Below, one piece after another: positions 23,706-32,115 of a DNA stretch of 64,000 bases (positions are counted from its first letter, which is position 1; the number at the start of each line of letters is the position of its first letter). The translations under genes and the position numbers were made by a program. Under the pieces are notes generated by a model. The model had not been told where the DNA came from and made no database searches. It saw only the letters and a program-made list of their open reading frames with translations. This DNA is from CAXGTL01 sp964645705 (GTDB taxonomy: Archaea > Nanobdellota > Nanobdellia > Woesearchaeales > CAXGTL01), in assembly GCA_964645705.1 (NCBI GenBank), contig CAZYAB010000003.1, forward strand, positions 124,001-188,000, in the 5' to 3' direction.

Positions 23706-25484
23706 TTATTTTTTCTTTAATTCTTTATTATATTTTTTCCATAATATCTTGAATTCTTTAGAATTCTTTTTTAATTGTTTGAATGTTCCTGATGCAATTA
23801 TCTTGCCTGATTTTAAGAAATAGATCATGTCAAACATTGGTAGTAAATGTAATTTGTGTATAGATGAAATTATTGTCTTACTTTTGAATTTAGTAAATAT
23901 ATTGTGATATATCAATATCTCATTCTTTAGATCAACACTGCTAGTTGCTTCGTCTAATAATAATATTGATTTGTCAGCACTTGCAATCAACCCCCTTGCT
24001 AATGCAAGTCTTTGTTTTTCACCACCACTTAAATTAACGCCTTTTTCAACTATAGAGGATTCATATTTTTTTGGTAGTTTTTTAACAACATTTGCAAATT
24101 GTGCCATCTTAACAAATCTTCTTACAAAAAATTGTTTATAACTAACACCCAAGGTTATGTTTTCTCTAATCGTTGTTGTGAATATTTCTGGATCTTGTGG
24201 TATTAGGGTGATGTTTGAACTTATTGATTTAAACCCTTTTCTTAATTTTCTTTTATCTATATAAACTTCTACATTTTTTGTATGATACAAATCTCTTATT
24301 ATTTTTAATAAAGTTGTTTTTCCACTTCCACTTTCTCCAATTAGCGCAATCTTTTGTTTTCTTTTTATTATCATGTCTATGTCTTCAAGGTGTCTATCCT
24401 GACCTTCTTCTGTGTGATATGAAAAGTTTAGATTCCGGATATTTATTTCATTCCAATTCTTATTTAGATTAATTTGTTTTGCTCCTCTTCTTTTTCTAAA
24501 TTCATCTGTTATTGGTTTAACATTTAGAACAGCGGTTTTTTGTCTAACTATTTCACTATATTTCCATGCAAATCTAAAGAATAAGTTATTGATTCTTTCA
24601 ACATAACCATAAAGAATAAAAATTGTTCCAATCATTACTGCGTCTCCTGATTTTACAGCAACATAAACATAAGATGCCAGTACTGAGAAACTCATAATTG
24701 CTGTGCATGTTGATACAAGAAACCATTTTGCTTCATTTATCTTTTGATTTTTTACAAATAATTTGAATGGCGACATTATTTTCTTATAAATTGATTTTGT
24801 GACAAGTTTTTCAACCCTTAATATTATAACAGTCATAATATTACTAATAACATCATAGATTTTTGCAGATATCTTGTTTTCAAATATATTCAGTTGTTTG
24901 TAATTCTTCACTAATGTTCTGTCAAATGTTAAGATAATAATAATAGTTATAATGACAATAATAATAACAATATAACTTGAATGAATATTAAAATAAGCAA
25001 GAGCAAGATATGAACCAATGAATCTTGTTATACTTTCAATTACCTCAAAACTCATTCTAGAAAAATTGAATAATGCTTCTGTTGCTTTTCCTACTTTGTC
25101 TATTGTGTCTCCTGAATGATGGTCTGTGTGCCATTCTGGTGGAAGAGACATAACTCCATTTAACAAATATTTTTTATAATTAGCTCTAACAATAAAAGCA
25201 TTCTTTGTTTCAATAACTCTTGCAGGACCATGAAACATCCAAAATCCCAGCGTAAGAAGTATTAGTAATGATAAATATCCAAGAATTGTGTAATAATTAT
25301 CCATTGCAAGTCCTTGTTCTTGTATAATATTGAGGATTTTTCCAATAATAAGAGGACCTAGAAAGCTAATAAAGTGTGCGACTAAAAACAATAGAATATA
25401 AAATACTAAATTAGGTCTATTTTTTTTTGAGTATTTCCATGTCCTTGCTGCTAAAAATATAACAGGATTATCTTTTAATGCCAT
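23706..25484 (-). CDS. ABC exporter, fused membrane and ATPase domains
   Basis: 592 residues. Residues ~1-330 form a six-helix exporter domain. The ATPase has Walker A GESGSGKTT, Q-loop ITLIPQDPEIF, signature LSGGEKQRLALARG, Walker B KSILLLDEATSS and the H-loop IISSIHK. It belongs to the B subfamily (MsbA/MDR type) and works as a dimer; half-transporters of this kind export lipids, peptides or drugs. The substrate is not evident. The first helix lies after VFYILLFLVAHFISFLGPL. It is a single-gene unit convergent with the vWA gene. Confidence 0.92.
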   Translation of the reverse strand: MALKDNPVIFLAARTWKYSKKNRPNLVFYILLFLVAHFISFLGPLIIGKILNIIQEQGLAMDNYYTILGYLSLLILLTLGFWMFHGPARVIETKNAFIVRANYKKYLLNGVMSLPPEWHTDHHSGDTIDKVGKATEALFNFSRMSFEVIESITRFIGSYLALAYFNIHSSYIVIIIVIITIIIILTFDRTLVKNYKQLNIFENKISAKIYDVISNIMTVIILRVEKLVTKSIYKKIMSPFKLFVKNQKINEAKWFLVSTCTAIMSFSVLASYVYVAVKSGDAVMIGTIFILYGYVERINNLFFRFAWKYSEIVRQKTAVLNVKPITDEFRKRRGAKQINLNKNWNEINIRNLNFSYHTEEGQDRHLEDIDMIIKRKQKIALIGESGSGKTTLLKIIRDLYHTKNVEVYIDKRKLRKGFKSISSNITLIPQDPEIFTTTIRENITLGVSYKQFFVRRFVKMAQFANVVKKLPKKYESSIVEKGVNLSGGEKQRLALARGLIASADKSILLLDEATSSVDLKNEILIYHNIFTKFKSKTIISSIHKLHLLPMFDMIYFLKSGKIIASGTFKQLKKNSKEFKILWKKYNKELKKK

Positions 25485-25578
25485 ATATAAATTTACAGGG
25501 GATTTTGTTTAAAAATATATCTATCTTATATATGAAAATTATTTGTTTGAAATTTATCACTAGACACTTTCAAAATGG

Positions 25579-25649
25579 TGTCCACTGACCTTAAATGCTT
25601 GAATCCTAAGGCTGGAGGCTCTTAGCTCATTTTCAGTGGTCACTGGACA
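25579..25649 (-). ncRNA. Candidate structured RNA, possibly an H/ACA guide RNA
   Basis: Arms 25579-25590 and 25638-25649 pair over 12 positions with one mismatch. An inner stem CTAAG/CTTAG carries a 10-base loop. On the minus strand the inner stem is flanked by ATGAG and GATT, a UGA/GA arrangement like a kink-turn, and ACA stands at the 3' base of the outer stem, as in archaeal H/ACA guides. TTTATAAA at 25663-25670 is placed about 20 nt before the RNA 5' end on that strand. Strand and class are inference. Confidence 0.42.
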
Positions 25650-25662
25650 TGTGCGTGTGAGA

Positions 25663-25670
25663 TTTATAAA
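25663..25670. promoter_or_regulatory. TATA-like box between the RNA candidate and the small ORFs
   Basis: TTTATAAA is palindromic. Read plus, it would start a transcript near 25695 that covers the 9-bp hairpin and both small ORFs. Read minus, it would start the candidate RNA at ~25645-25650. Confidence 0.42.
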
Positions 25671-25717
25671 GGGGAATGACTATAATAATTACTATTGTGT
25701 GTCTTTTTTTAGGATTC

Positions 25718-25754
25718 GGCAAAGCACCTTCACCCCTTTACCATATGCTTTGCC
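25718..25754 (+). promoter_or_regulatory. 9-bp hairpin in the leader of the small acidic ORFs
   Basis: GGCAAAGCA (25718-25726) pairs perfectly with TGCTTTGCC (25746-25754) across a 19-base C-rich loop, followed by a T-run (25760-25767). It may be an attenuator-like terminator or a separate small RNA end. The next ATG with a GAGGTGATC site is at 25794. Confidence 0.42.
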
Positions 25755-25793
25755 TATATTTTTTTATTAGGAAATAATTTAGAGGTGATCTAG

Positions 25794-25919
25794 ATGGGAG
25801 ACTGTAATATTCAACCAAATGATGTAAGTCATGAAACAATAGAGTTTTTGTTTAACCAACAAATGATGATGCTGACTAAGAAATCTGTTTTTGATGTAAA
25901 CAGGTTTTTAGAAGTATGA
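25794..25919 (+). CDS. 41-residue hypothetical protein
   Basis: ATG with GAGGTGATC 5 nt upstream. The product starts MGDCNIQPNDVSHETIEFLF and continues with a Met-rich helix. The stop (25917-25919) overlaps an in-frame start of the next ORF (ATGA). No family recognised. Coupling to the next small acidic ORF and the clear ribosome-binding site support coding. Confidence 0.5.
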   Translation: MGDCNIQPNDVSHETIEFLFNQQMMMLTKKSVFDVNRFLEV

Positions 25920-25945
25920 ATAATGAAAATGAAGAGGTGAGTAAA

Positions 25946-26098
25946 ATGAAGTTTGAACAAAAAGTTGTTATAAAGATAATTGACATGGAAAATGATGATA
26001 TAGATTTTTATGAAGAATTTGGAATGGACTTTGGTATGGATAATGATGAACTTAGTCCAATGGAACAAGGATTCTTACTTGGTTATATGTGTTCTTAA
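25946..26098 (+). CDS. Small acidic protein ending in a GFLLGY motif
   Basis: About 50 residues from the ATG at 25946, chosen for GAGGTGAG 7 nt upstream; an earlier ATG at 25916, overlapping the previous stop, would add 10 residues. The product is acidic (MENDDIDFYEEFGMDFGMDN) and ends SPMEQGFLLGYMCS. A final EexGFxxGY-like segment is common among tiny archaeal hypothetical proteins. Function unknown. Confidence 0.5.
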   Translation: MKFEQKVVIKIIDMENDDIDFYEEFGMDFGMDNDELSPMEQGFLLGYMCS

Positions 26099-26130
26099 TT
26101 TTTTTGTTTTTTTCTATGTTTTTTCCAAAA

Positions 26131-26140
26131 CTTATAAATA
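26131..26140 (+). promoter_or_regulatory. TATA box of the M29 aminopeptidase gene
   Basis: CTTATAAATA lies 25-34 nt before the ATG at 26165, so the mRNA is probably leaderless. Confidence 0.5.
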
Positions 26141-26164
26141 TGTATTAGTTCTTGCTTTCAATTG

Positions 26165-27235
26165 ATGAATGAAAAACAGTTTACTAATTGGATGAAAAGT
26201 AATGGTTTTTTAGATATTTCTAAACATTATAAGAATTGTTTTAAGAATATTTTAAAACAATGTTTAAACATAAAGAATGAAGAGTTTCTCATAATAGGTG
26301 ATTTAGGTACAAAAGATAGAAGGATCTCACCAATATTTACAATGGGATATTACCTGGCTGCAAAAGGATTAGGTATCAAAACAAAATTATTTATCAGAGA
26401 TTCAGAACCTTTAGTAAATAGTAATGATAAGTTAGTTAAGAGTTTTGCTAATCTTAAACAAAGCAGTGTTATAACAATGAACTTATCAGGAAAACTAAAA
26501 ACATTGGGTGTTTTAGGCAAGAGTTTTAGATCATTTTCAAAAAAAGCAAACCATAGGTTTACTTCTGTTTCAAATCTTAAGAGTTTAGAAACAAAGTTCT
26601 TAAAACACATTATTGATGCAATGGATGTTGATTATAAAAAATTAAGACAAAATGGTCAAAGGATTAAAACTATATTAGATAATGGAAACATGGTTCATGT
26701 GACAACTGAAAAAGGTACTGACCTATACTATAATATCAGGGGAAAGACAGCTATATCTAATGATGGAAATTATAAAGAACCAGGCACAGGAGGAAACATG
26801 CCTGCTGGAGAGGTTTATATTCCACCAAGAGCTAAAAAAGATATACATGGCAAGGTTGTTATTGATGGTTCAATTAGAACTCATGAAGGAACATTTATTT
26901 TAAAAAGACCTATCACGCTGACAATTGAAAATGATGAAGTCATAAATATAGCTGGTTTTAAACAAGCAAGAATGTTGGAACAAAGTTTGCAAAAAATAGT
27001 GTTAAAATCAAAATATGGCTGGGGTGTGAAAAGAATAGGTGAATTAGGAATTGGTATTAATCCTAAAGCAAAGATTGTTGGAGTAACAATTGTTGATGAA
27101 AAATCATTAGGAACAGCACATGTTGCAATTGGTTCAAATGCTTGGTTTGGCGGAACTATATATGCAATCAATCATTATGATCAGGTTTTTAAAAAGCCTA
27201 AGATTTATGTTGATGATAAAATTCTTAAGATATAA
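26165..27235 (+). CDS. M29-family metalloaminopeptidase (leucyl aminopeptidase-like)
   Basis: 356 residues. M29 motifs carrying the two-metal site are seen: NMPAGEVYIPP (the NxPxGEV glutamate), KRIGELGIGINPKA (second glutamate), then EKSLGTAHVAIGSN with the histidine and NHYDQVF with His and Asp. The enzyme removes N-terminal residues from peptides. The N-terminal ~150 residues are the substrate-binding domain and more divergent than the C-terminal part. The ATG at 26165 fits the TATA spacing; an in-frame TTG lies 3 nt earlier. Confidence 0.88.
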   Translation: MNEKQFTNWMKSNGFLDISKHYKNCFKNILKQCLNIKNEEFLIIGDLGTKDRRISPIFTMGYYLAAKGLGIKTKLFIRDSEPLVNSNDKLVKSFANLKQSSVITMNLSGKLKTLGVLGKSFRSFSKKANHRFTSVSNLKSLETKFLKHIIDAMDVDYKKLRQNGQRIKTILDNGNMVHVTTEKGTDLYYNIRGKTAISNDGNYKEPGTGGNMPAGEVYIPPRAKKDIHGKVVIDGSIRTHEGTFILKRPITLTIENDEVINIAGFKQARMLEQSLQKIVLKSKYGWGVKRIGELGIGINPKAKIVGVTIVDEKSLGTAHVAIGSNAWFGGTIYAINHYDQVFKKPKIYVDDKILKI

Positions 27236-27273
27236 TTCTATTTATTGTCATTTAATAGTAGTTAAAATAGAAA

Positions 27274-27284
27274 CCTTTATAAAT
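27274..27284 (+). promoter_or_regulatory. TATA box of the J-domain gene
   Basis: CCTTTATAAAT lies 22-32 nt before the ATG at 27306, consistent with a leaderless mRNA. Confidence 0.5.
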
Positions 27285-27305
27285 AGATAATTTACCCTTA
27301 TATGT

Positions 27306-28547
27306 ATGATGCAAAGACCTGTTACAAATTATTATGTGGTTCTTGAAGTGGCTAGGACAGCTACTAAAGAGGAAATTAAAGAAGCTTATAGAAAATTAGC
27401 TAGAAAACATCATCCTGATAGAAATGGCAATAGTAAGGAGTCTAATGTTAGATTTAAGGCTATTGGTGAAGCTTATGAGATTCTTTATGATGCTGAAAAA
27501 AGAGCTGCATATGATTATTTGATGTTTTCAGGCAGTTTTGGTAATAGAAGAGGCAGTGGTTTTACACAAACTAGAGTTCATCCACATAATACTAGATACG
27601 GATTTGGAAATCAAACTGAACATTCTGATATTGATTTAGAAGATTTGTTAAGAAGATTAGATGAAATATTAAATTCAGTAGCAGGAGGATTTAATAATGT
27701 TAATAGAGATTATACGAGAAGAAAACATCTAGAAGAAAAAATAAGTGAATATATTCAAGATATGTTTAGGGTTTCAAGAAATGGTCATGCTGCAAAGACT
27801 AGCAGGATTATTTCTAATATTGAAGATTTCGCAGATGGTTTTACTATAAAAAATATGGATTCTTATGTAGGCCATGCTGTTGATAATTTGTTTAATTATT
27901 ATCATATGAATATGTATACTTTAAATGATGAAAATACTGTGTCAGAAATTCTTACAGGTGTTTCAATAATTAAAGACATTGCAGAAAAATATGAATTAAA
28001 AATATCTAATGAATTAATAGTGTTGGGTCAAAAGATAATAGAGTCTAAAGATCTTCATCTTAGATGCCAAGCTGATTGTGTTGACCATCATGATGATCTT
28101 ATGACTGAAGGAATACCTTTACTTAGAATTGTTGGTGATAATTTTGGCATTGACATAAATGAAACAGAGAATCAATTAATAAGTATTATGATGGGTCGTT
28201 TGCGCGATGATGCAATAGAAAAGTCTGTTTTTTATGTTGATCATAAAGAAATATATGACAACCATATTAATCAGATTAAGAAAATAGGTGAAAAATATAG
28301 TGCGAATGTAGATGATTATTTACATGAAATTGTGCAAAGCATGATAGATGTTCAATATACAAAAGCAATCAAACTTGCTAAAGAATATAATGAAGATTAT
28401 TATAATAGTAAAGAAGATAAGAAAAAAATTGATTTTTTTATCTCTGGAATAAAAGCTCTGGGTAAAGAATTTAATATTCCTGTTTCTAAAAAAATTAAGA
28501 AGATTAGAAGAAAATGCGAAGGTTGGTTTTCTTTTTTAGGTTTCTAG
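27306..28547 (+). CDS. J-domain (DnaJ-like) protein with a novel helical C-terminus
   Basis: 413 residues. The J-domain is residues ~6-75: NYYVVLEVARTATKEEIKEA, then ARKHHPDRNG with the HPD tripeptide that stimulates Hsp70, and AYEILYDAEKRAAYDYL. There is a short Gly/Arg/Asn region (~78-105) but no zinc-finger or DnaJ C-terminal domains. Residues ~130-413 are helical and match no family I know. It is a class C-type J-protein, so it probably recruits DnaK to one particular task. No dnaK is in the window. Confidence 0.87.
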   Translation: MMQRPVTNYYVVLEVARTATKEEIKEAYRKLARKHHPDRNGNSKESNVRFKAIGEAYEILYDAEKRAAYDYLMFSGSFGNRRGSGFTQTRVHPHNTRYGFGNQTEHSDIDLEDLLRRLDEILNSVAGGFNNVNRDYTRRKHLEEKISEYIQDMFRVSRNGHAAKTSRIISNIEDFADGFTIKNMDSYVGHAVDNLFNYYHMNMYTLNDENTVSEILTGVSIIKDIAEKYELKISNELIVLGQKIIESKDLHLRCQADCVDHHDDLMTEGIPLLRIVGDNFGIDINETENQLISIMMGRLRDDAIEKSVFYVDHKEIYDNHINQIKKIGEKYSANVDDYLHEIVQSMIDVQYTKAIKLAKEYNEDYYNSKEDKKKIDFFISGIKALGKEFNIPVSKKIKKIRRKCEGWFSFLGF

Positions 28548-28587
28548 CAAAACATATATAAACAATAAATGAATATTATTCTATATT

Positions 28588-28932
28588 ATGGAATATAAAC
28601 AAGTTATTTTGGTTAGGGTGGATTTGAAACTCCCTAAGGGAAAACTTGGGGCTCAATGTAGTCATGCATCTGTTGAAGCTGTATTACGTAGTGAAAAGCG
28701 TAAAGTAAAAAAATGGAGACAGGTTGGCCAGAAGAAAGTTGTATTAAAAGTTGCAGATTTAAGATCATTGAGAAAATATAATCAAATTGCTAAAGATAAT
28801 GGTTTGACAACTGCTTTGATTACTGATGGCGGAAGAACTGTTATTGCACCAGGCACTGTTACATGTTTGGGAATTGGACCAGATAATGAAGATAATATTG
28901 ATGCTGTAACAGGCGAACTTAAAATGTTATGA
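28588..28932 (+). CDS. pth2: Peptidyl-tRNA hydrolase, archaeal/eukaryal type (Pth2)
   Basis: 114 residues. Pth2 motifs: KQVILVRVDLKLPKGKLGAQ and CSHASVEAVL at the start, LYNQIAKDN-like helix, TTALITDGGRTVIAPGTVTC and LGIGPDNEDNIDAVTGELKM at the end. It releases tRNA from prematurely dropped peptidyl-tRNA. Full length. The lysS start lies 30 nt downstream, so the two translation genes are probably cotranscribed. Confidence 0.95.
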   Translation: MEYKQVILVRVDLKLPKGKLGAQCSHASVEAVLRSEKRKVKKWRQVGQKKVVLKVADLRSLRKYNQIAKDNGLTTALITDGGRTVIAPGTVTCLGIGPDNEDNIDAVTGELKML

Positions 28933-28962
28933 ATATTGTATAATAATGTTATGGGTGATATA

Positions 28963-30465
28963 ATGAAACCAGAAGATCAATTAATACAAGAAAGAATAAG
29001 AAAATTAAATGAAATTAGAGAATCAGGTGTTGTTGCGTATCCTTACAAATTCGATAAAAAACATAATGCTCTTGATTTACAAAATGAATTTAGAAAATTA
29101 CAAAAAGAAAAAAGAACAAAAACAAGAGTTTCTATTGCAGGAAGAATAATGTTGTTGAGAAGAATGGGTAAAGTAACTTTTATGCAGATTCAAGATCAGA
29201 CAGGAAGAATACAACTTTATTTTGCTCAAGATAATGTGAAGAAAAATAAATATAAGTTCTTAAAAAAACTAGATCTAGGAGATTTCATAGGAGTAGAAGG
29301 TACAATATTTAAGACAAAGACCGGCGAATTAACTATTGATGTGAAAAAGTATGAATTACTTAGTAAATCATTGAGACCTTTGCCTGAGAAATTCCATGGA
29401 TTAAAAGATGATGATATTAGGTTTAGATTTAGAGAACTTGATCTAATAATGAATCCTGGTACTAAAGAAATTTTTTTGAAAAGAGCAAAAATATTGAAGT
29501 ACATAAGAGAGTTTATGGATAAGAAAGGTTTTATTGAGATGAGTACTCCTATTCTTCAAACTGTTTATGGCGGAGCAAATGCAAGACCCTTTGTAACAAA
29601 AATCAATGCATGGAACATGCCAATGTATCTTAAAATATCTCCAGAGATTTTTTTGAAAAGGTTGATGGTTGGTGGTTTTGAAAAAATTTATGATATGAAT
29701 TATAATTTTAGAAATGAAGGTGTTGACAAAACACACAACCCAGAATTCTATATGATAGAATATTATTGGGCATATGCTGATAGAGAAGACATAATGGAAT
29801 TAACAGAGGAATTATGGGAATATGTTGCTCTCAAGGTTAATGGAACTACTAAGGTCAAACGTGGCAATGTTGTGATTGATCTTAAAAGGCCTTGGAAAAA
29901 AATGAAGATGGTTGATGCTGTTAAAAAATATGCGCAAGTTGACTTGAGTAAGTTGTCTGATGAAGAAATAAAAAATGTTATGAAAGGATATAATATTGAT
30001 TATAAAGGAGATTTTAGTAAAGGTCTTGCAATGTCTTTGATTTTTGAAGAATTAGTAGAAGATAAATTAATACAACCAATACACATACTTGATCATCCTA
30101 TTGAAAGTACACCATTGTGTAAACCAACTAAGTATGATCCTCATTTAGTGGAGAGGACTGAAGCATATATTAATGGTTGGGAAATATGTAATGGTTATTC
30201 TGAATTAAATGATCCATTATTACAAAGAAAATTATTAGAAAAGCAAGTTGAACTAGGCAGGGCAGGTGATGAAGAAGCACATCCAATGGATGAAGATTTC
30301 TTAAAATCAATGGAAATAGGAATGCCTCCTGCAGGTGGATTAGGTTTTGGTGTTGATAGAATGATCATCTTGTTAACAGGAGCTGACTCAATAAGAGAAG
30401 TTATTCCATTCCCTATTATGAGGCCTGATAAGCCTGAAAAGCCTAAAAAAGGCAAAAACAAGTGA
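28963..30465 (+). CDS. lysS: Lysyl-tRNA synthetase, class II (bacterial/eukaryal type)
   Basis: 500 residues. An N-terminal OB-fold (~45-135; SIAGRIMLLRRMGKVTFMQI) is followed by the class II core: motif 1 around KKGFIEMSTPILQ, GGANARPFVT, LKISPEIFLKRLMVGGFEKI, motif 2 FRNEGVDKTHNPEFYMIEYY, and motif 3 GLGFGVDRMIILLTG. All are LysS signatures. Many archaea use the unrelated class I LysRS, so this form points to transfer or to the DPANN pattern. The ATG at 28963 follows GGGTGAT; a TTG at 28936 is in frame but less likely. Confidence 0.93.
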   Translation: MKPEDQLIQERIRKLNEIRESGVVAYPYKFDKKHNALDLQNEFRKLQKEKRTKTRVSIAGRIMLLRRMGKVTFMQIQDQTGRIQLYFAQDNVKKNKYKFLKKLDLGDFIGVEGTIFKTKTGELTIDVKKYELLSKSLRPLPEKFHGLKDDDIRFRFRELDLIMNPGTKEIFLKRAKILKYIREFMDKKGFIEMSTPILQTVYGGANARPFVTKINAWNMPMYLKISPEIFLKRLMVGGFEKIYDMNYNFRNEGVDKTHNPEFYMIEYYWAYADREDIMELTEELWEYVALKVNGTTKVKRGNVVIDLKRPWKKMKMVDAVKKYAQVDLSKLSDEEIKNVMKGYNIDYKGDFSKGLAMSLIFEELVEDKLIQPIHILDHPIESTPLCKPTKYDPHLVERTEAYINGWEICNGYSELNDPLLQRKLLEKQVELGRAGDEEAHPMDEDFLKSMEIGMPPAGGLGFGVDRMIILLTGADSIREVIPFPIMRPDKPEKPKKGKNK

Positions 30466-30528
30466 TTAACAAGCATTATATATATGCTTACGAAAGCCTT
30501 ATAAATAGCTATTTTTTCTATTATAAAT

Positions 30529-30921
30529 ATGAGTAAGAAGATTAGAAAATCAACAAAAGTAAGAGCAAAACCAATAAAAAAAATAACTGCAGTAGGCTTT
30601 ACTGAAAAAGTTACTGTGTATGGTACTAATAAGAATAAAACACTTATGGCCAGAGTTGATACTGGTGCTGCTAAGAATTCAATAGATGTTAAGATAGCAG
30701 CTGAGCTAAAACTTGGTCCAATTATTAAAACAAAGAAGGTTAGGTCTGCTGAAGGTTTGTCAAATAGGCCTTTGATAAAAGCTGGGTTAAAGATAGGTGG
30801 AAGAAAATTCAAAACATTGTTTAATCTAGCAGATAGGTCTAAGCTTAAGTATAAGGTTTTGATTGGCAGAAATATATTAAAACAAAATTTTGTTGTTGAT
30901 TCAAGTAAAAAAAATAAATAA
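30529..30921 (+). CDS. Retropepsin-like aspartyl protease family protein, RimK-associated
   Basis: 130 residues. The core is MARVDTGAAKNSIDVKIAAE with the Asp-Thr-Gly active-site triplet, followed by IKAGLKIGGRKFKTLFNLAD and YKVLIGRNILKQNFVVDSSK, the fold of the family often labelled ATP-dependent zinc protease next to RimK genes (PF05618 type). It probably trims or regulates products of the ATP-grasp ligase encoded next. A basic N-terminus (~20 residues) precedes the fold. Very likely one operon with 30991. Confidence 0.8.
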   Translation: MSKKIRKSTKVRAKPIKKITAVGFTEKVTVYGTNKNKTLMARVDTGAAKNSIDVKIAAELKLGPIIKTKKVRSAEGLSNRPLIKAGLKIGGRKFKTLFNLADRSKLKYKVLIGRNILKQNFVVDSSKKNK

Positions 30922-30972
30922 AATATAATTAAATAAAATATAATTAAATAAAATATAATTAAATAAAATAAT
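30916..30972 (+). repeat. 15-bp AT-only tandem repeat
   Basis: Three full units of AAATAAAATATAATT (30916-30960) and a partial fourth, filling the gap between the protease gene and rimK. No G or C is present. It may be simple slippage sequence; it also overlaps the stop codon of the preceding gene. Confidence 0.8.
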
Positions 30973-30990
30973 TAATAGGTGATCATTTTC

Positions 30991-32106
30991 ATGGCTAAAC
31001 AAAAAAAACAATTCACTGCTGCTGTTATTAGCTTAGGTTCAAAATCCTCTAAATGGACTGCAAATGCTATGAAAGAATATTTTGAAGAAGTTGATCACTT
31101 AAACATTAAACATATTGAAGTTAATATTGGTGATAAAAATCCCATATTATATGAAGGAGAGCCAATTAAAAGATATGATTGTATATATGCAAAAGGTTCG
31201 TTCAGATATAATAATTTGTTAAGAGCAATTACTTCTATACTAAATAAAGAAACTTTTTTGCCTTTGTCACCATTTGCATTTACTGTTGGTCATGACAAGG
31301 TTTTAACTCATCTAGATCTTCAAAGATATAATATTCCTACTCCTAAAACTTATCTAACAGCAACACCTGAAGCTGCTAAGATAACATTAGAAAAAATTAA
31401 TTATCCTATTATCATGAAACTGCCTAGTGGAACACATGGTAAAGGAGTGATGTATGCTGATTCATTACCTTCTGCCACATCAATGCTTGATACTTTATCA
31501 GCTTTAAAACAACCATTTCTTATACAAGAGTTTATTGATACAGATGGTGTAGACATAAGAGCTTTTGTTGTTGGTGATAAAGTTGTTGCTGCAATGAAAA
31601 GAATAGCTGTTAAAGGTGAGAAAAGAGCTAATGTTCATGCAGGAGGAACAGGAGAAGCTGTTGTACCTGATTATCAAACTTGTAAAATTGCTGTTGATGC
31701 TGCCAAAGCATTAGGAATGGGTATTTGCGGCGTTGATATTTTAGAAGGTGTTAAAGGACCTTTAATAATTGAACTTAATTTATCGCCAAGTTTACAAGGA
31801 ATAACAAAAGCAAGCGGTGTTAATGTTGCTGACGAACTTGCTAAATATTTGTTTGTTAAAACAAAAGAATTTAAACAAGATAAAAAACCTAAAGTAAGTG
31901 CAAAAGATATTCTTGATGATATTGATTTTTCAGCTGTTAAAAAAGGTGAAAAAGAATTAATAACTAATGTTGATTTGCGTGGTAAAAGAATTTTGTTGCC
32001 AGAAGTTGTTACTGATATGACTGGTTTTGATAATAAAATGGACCTAGTCATAAAAGCAAAAAAAGATGAGTTAGAGATTAAAAAGTTTGAGGTAGGGGAG
32101 AAGTAG
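30991..32106 (+). CDS. rimK: RimK-family ATP-grasp ligase with extra C-terminal domain
   Basis: 371 residues. The ATP-grasp fold is seen in NYPIIMKLPSGTHGKGVMYA, FLIQEFIDTDGVDIRAFVVG, AMKRIAVKGEKRANVHAGGT and DILEGVKGPLIIELNLSPSL. RimK enzymes add glutamate or related amino acids to protein or small-molecule carboxylates using ATP. The final ~75 residues (after KTKEFKQDKKP) are an additional beta-rich domain with a KRILLPEVVTDM segment, not part of standard RimK. The ATG at 30991 follows AGGTGATC. Next to the retropepsin-like gene. Confidence 0.85.
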   Translation: MAKQKKQFTAAVISLGSKSSKWTANAMKEYFEEVDHLNIKHIEVNIGDKNPILYEGEPIKRYDCIYAKGSFRYNNLLRAITSILNKETFLPLSPFAFTVGHDKVLTHLDLQRYNIPTPKTYLTATPEAAKITLEKINYPIIMKLPSGTHGKGVMYADSLPSATSMLDTLSALKQPFLIQEFIDTDGVDIRAFVVGDKVVAAMKRIAVKGEKRANVHAGGTGEAVVPDYQTCKIAVDAAKALGMGICGVDILEGVKGPLIIELNLSPSLQGITKASGVNVADELAKYLFVKTKEFKQDKKPKVSAKDILDDIDFSAVKKGEKELITNVDLRGKRILLPEVVTDMTGFDNKMDLVIKAKKDELEIKKFEVGEK

Positions 32107-32115
32107 TTCGTTCTA

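Larger units (their letters stand above)
25485..25793. other. 309-nt intergenic region with structured elements
   Basis: No protein gene seen. From left: AT-rich promoter of the ABC exporter (minus strand), a GC-richer hairpin candidate RNA (25579-25649), a TATA-like TTTATAAA at 25663-25670 usable in either direction, a 9-bp hairpin at 25718-25754, then the ribosome-binding site of a small ORF. Confidence 0.6.
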
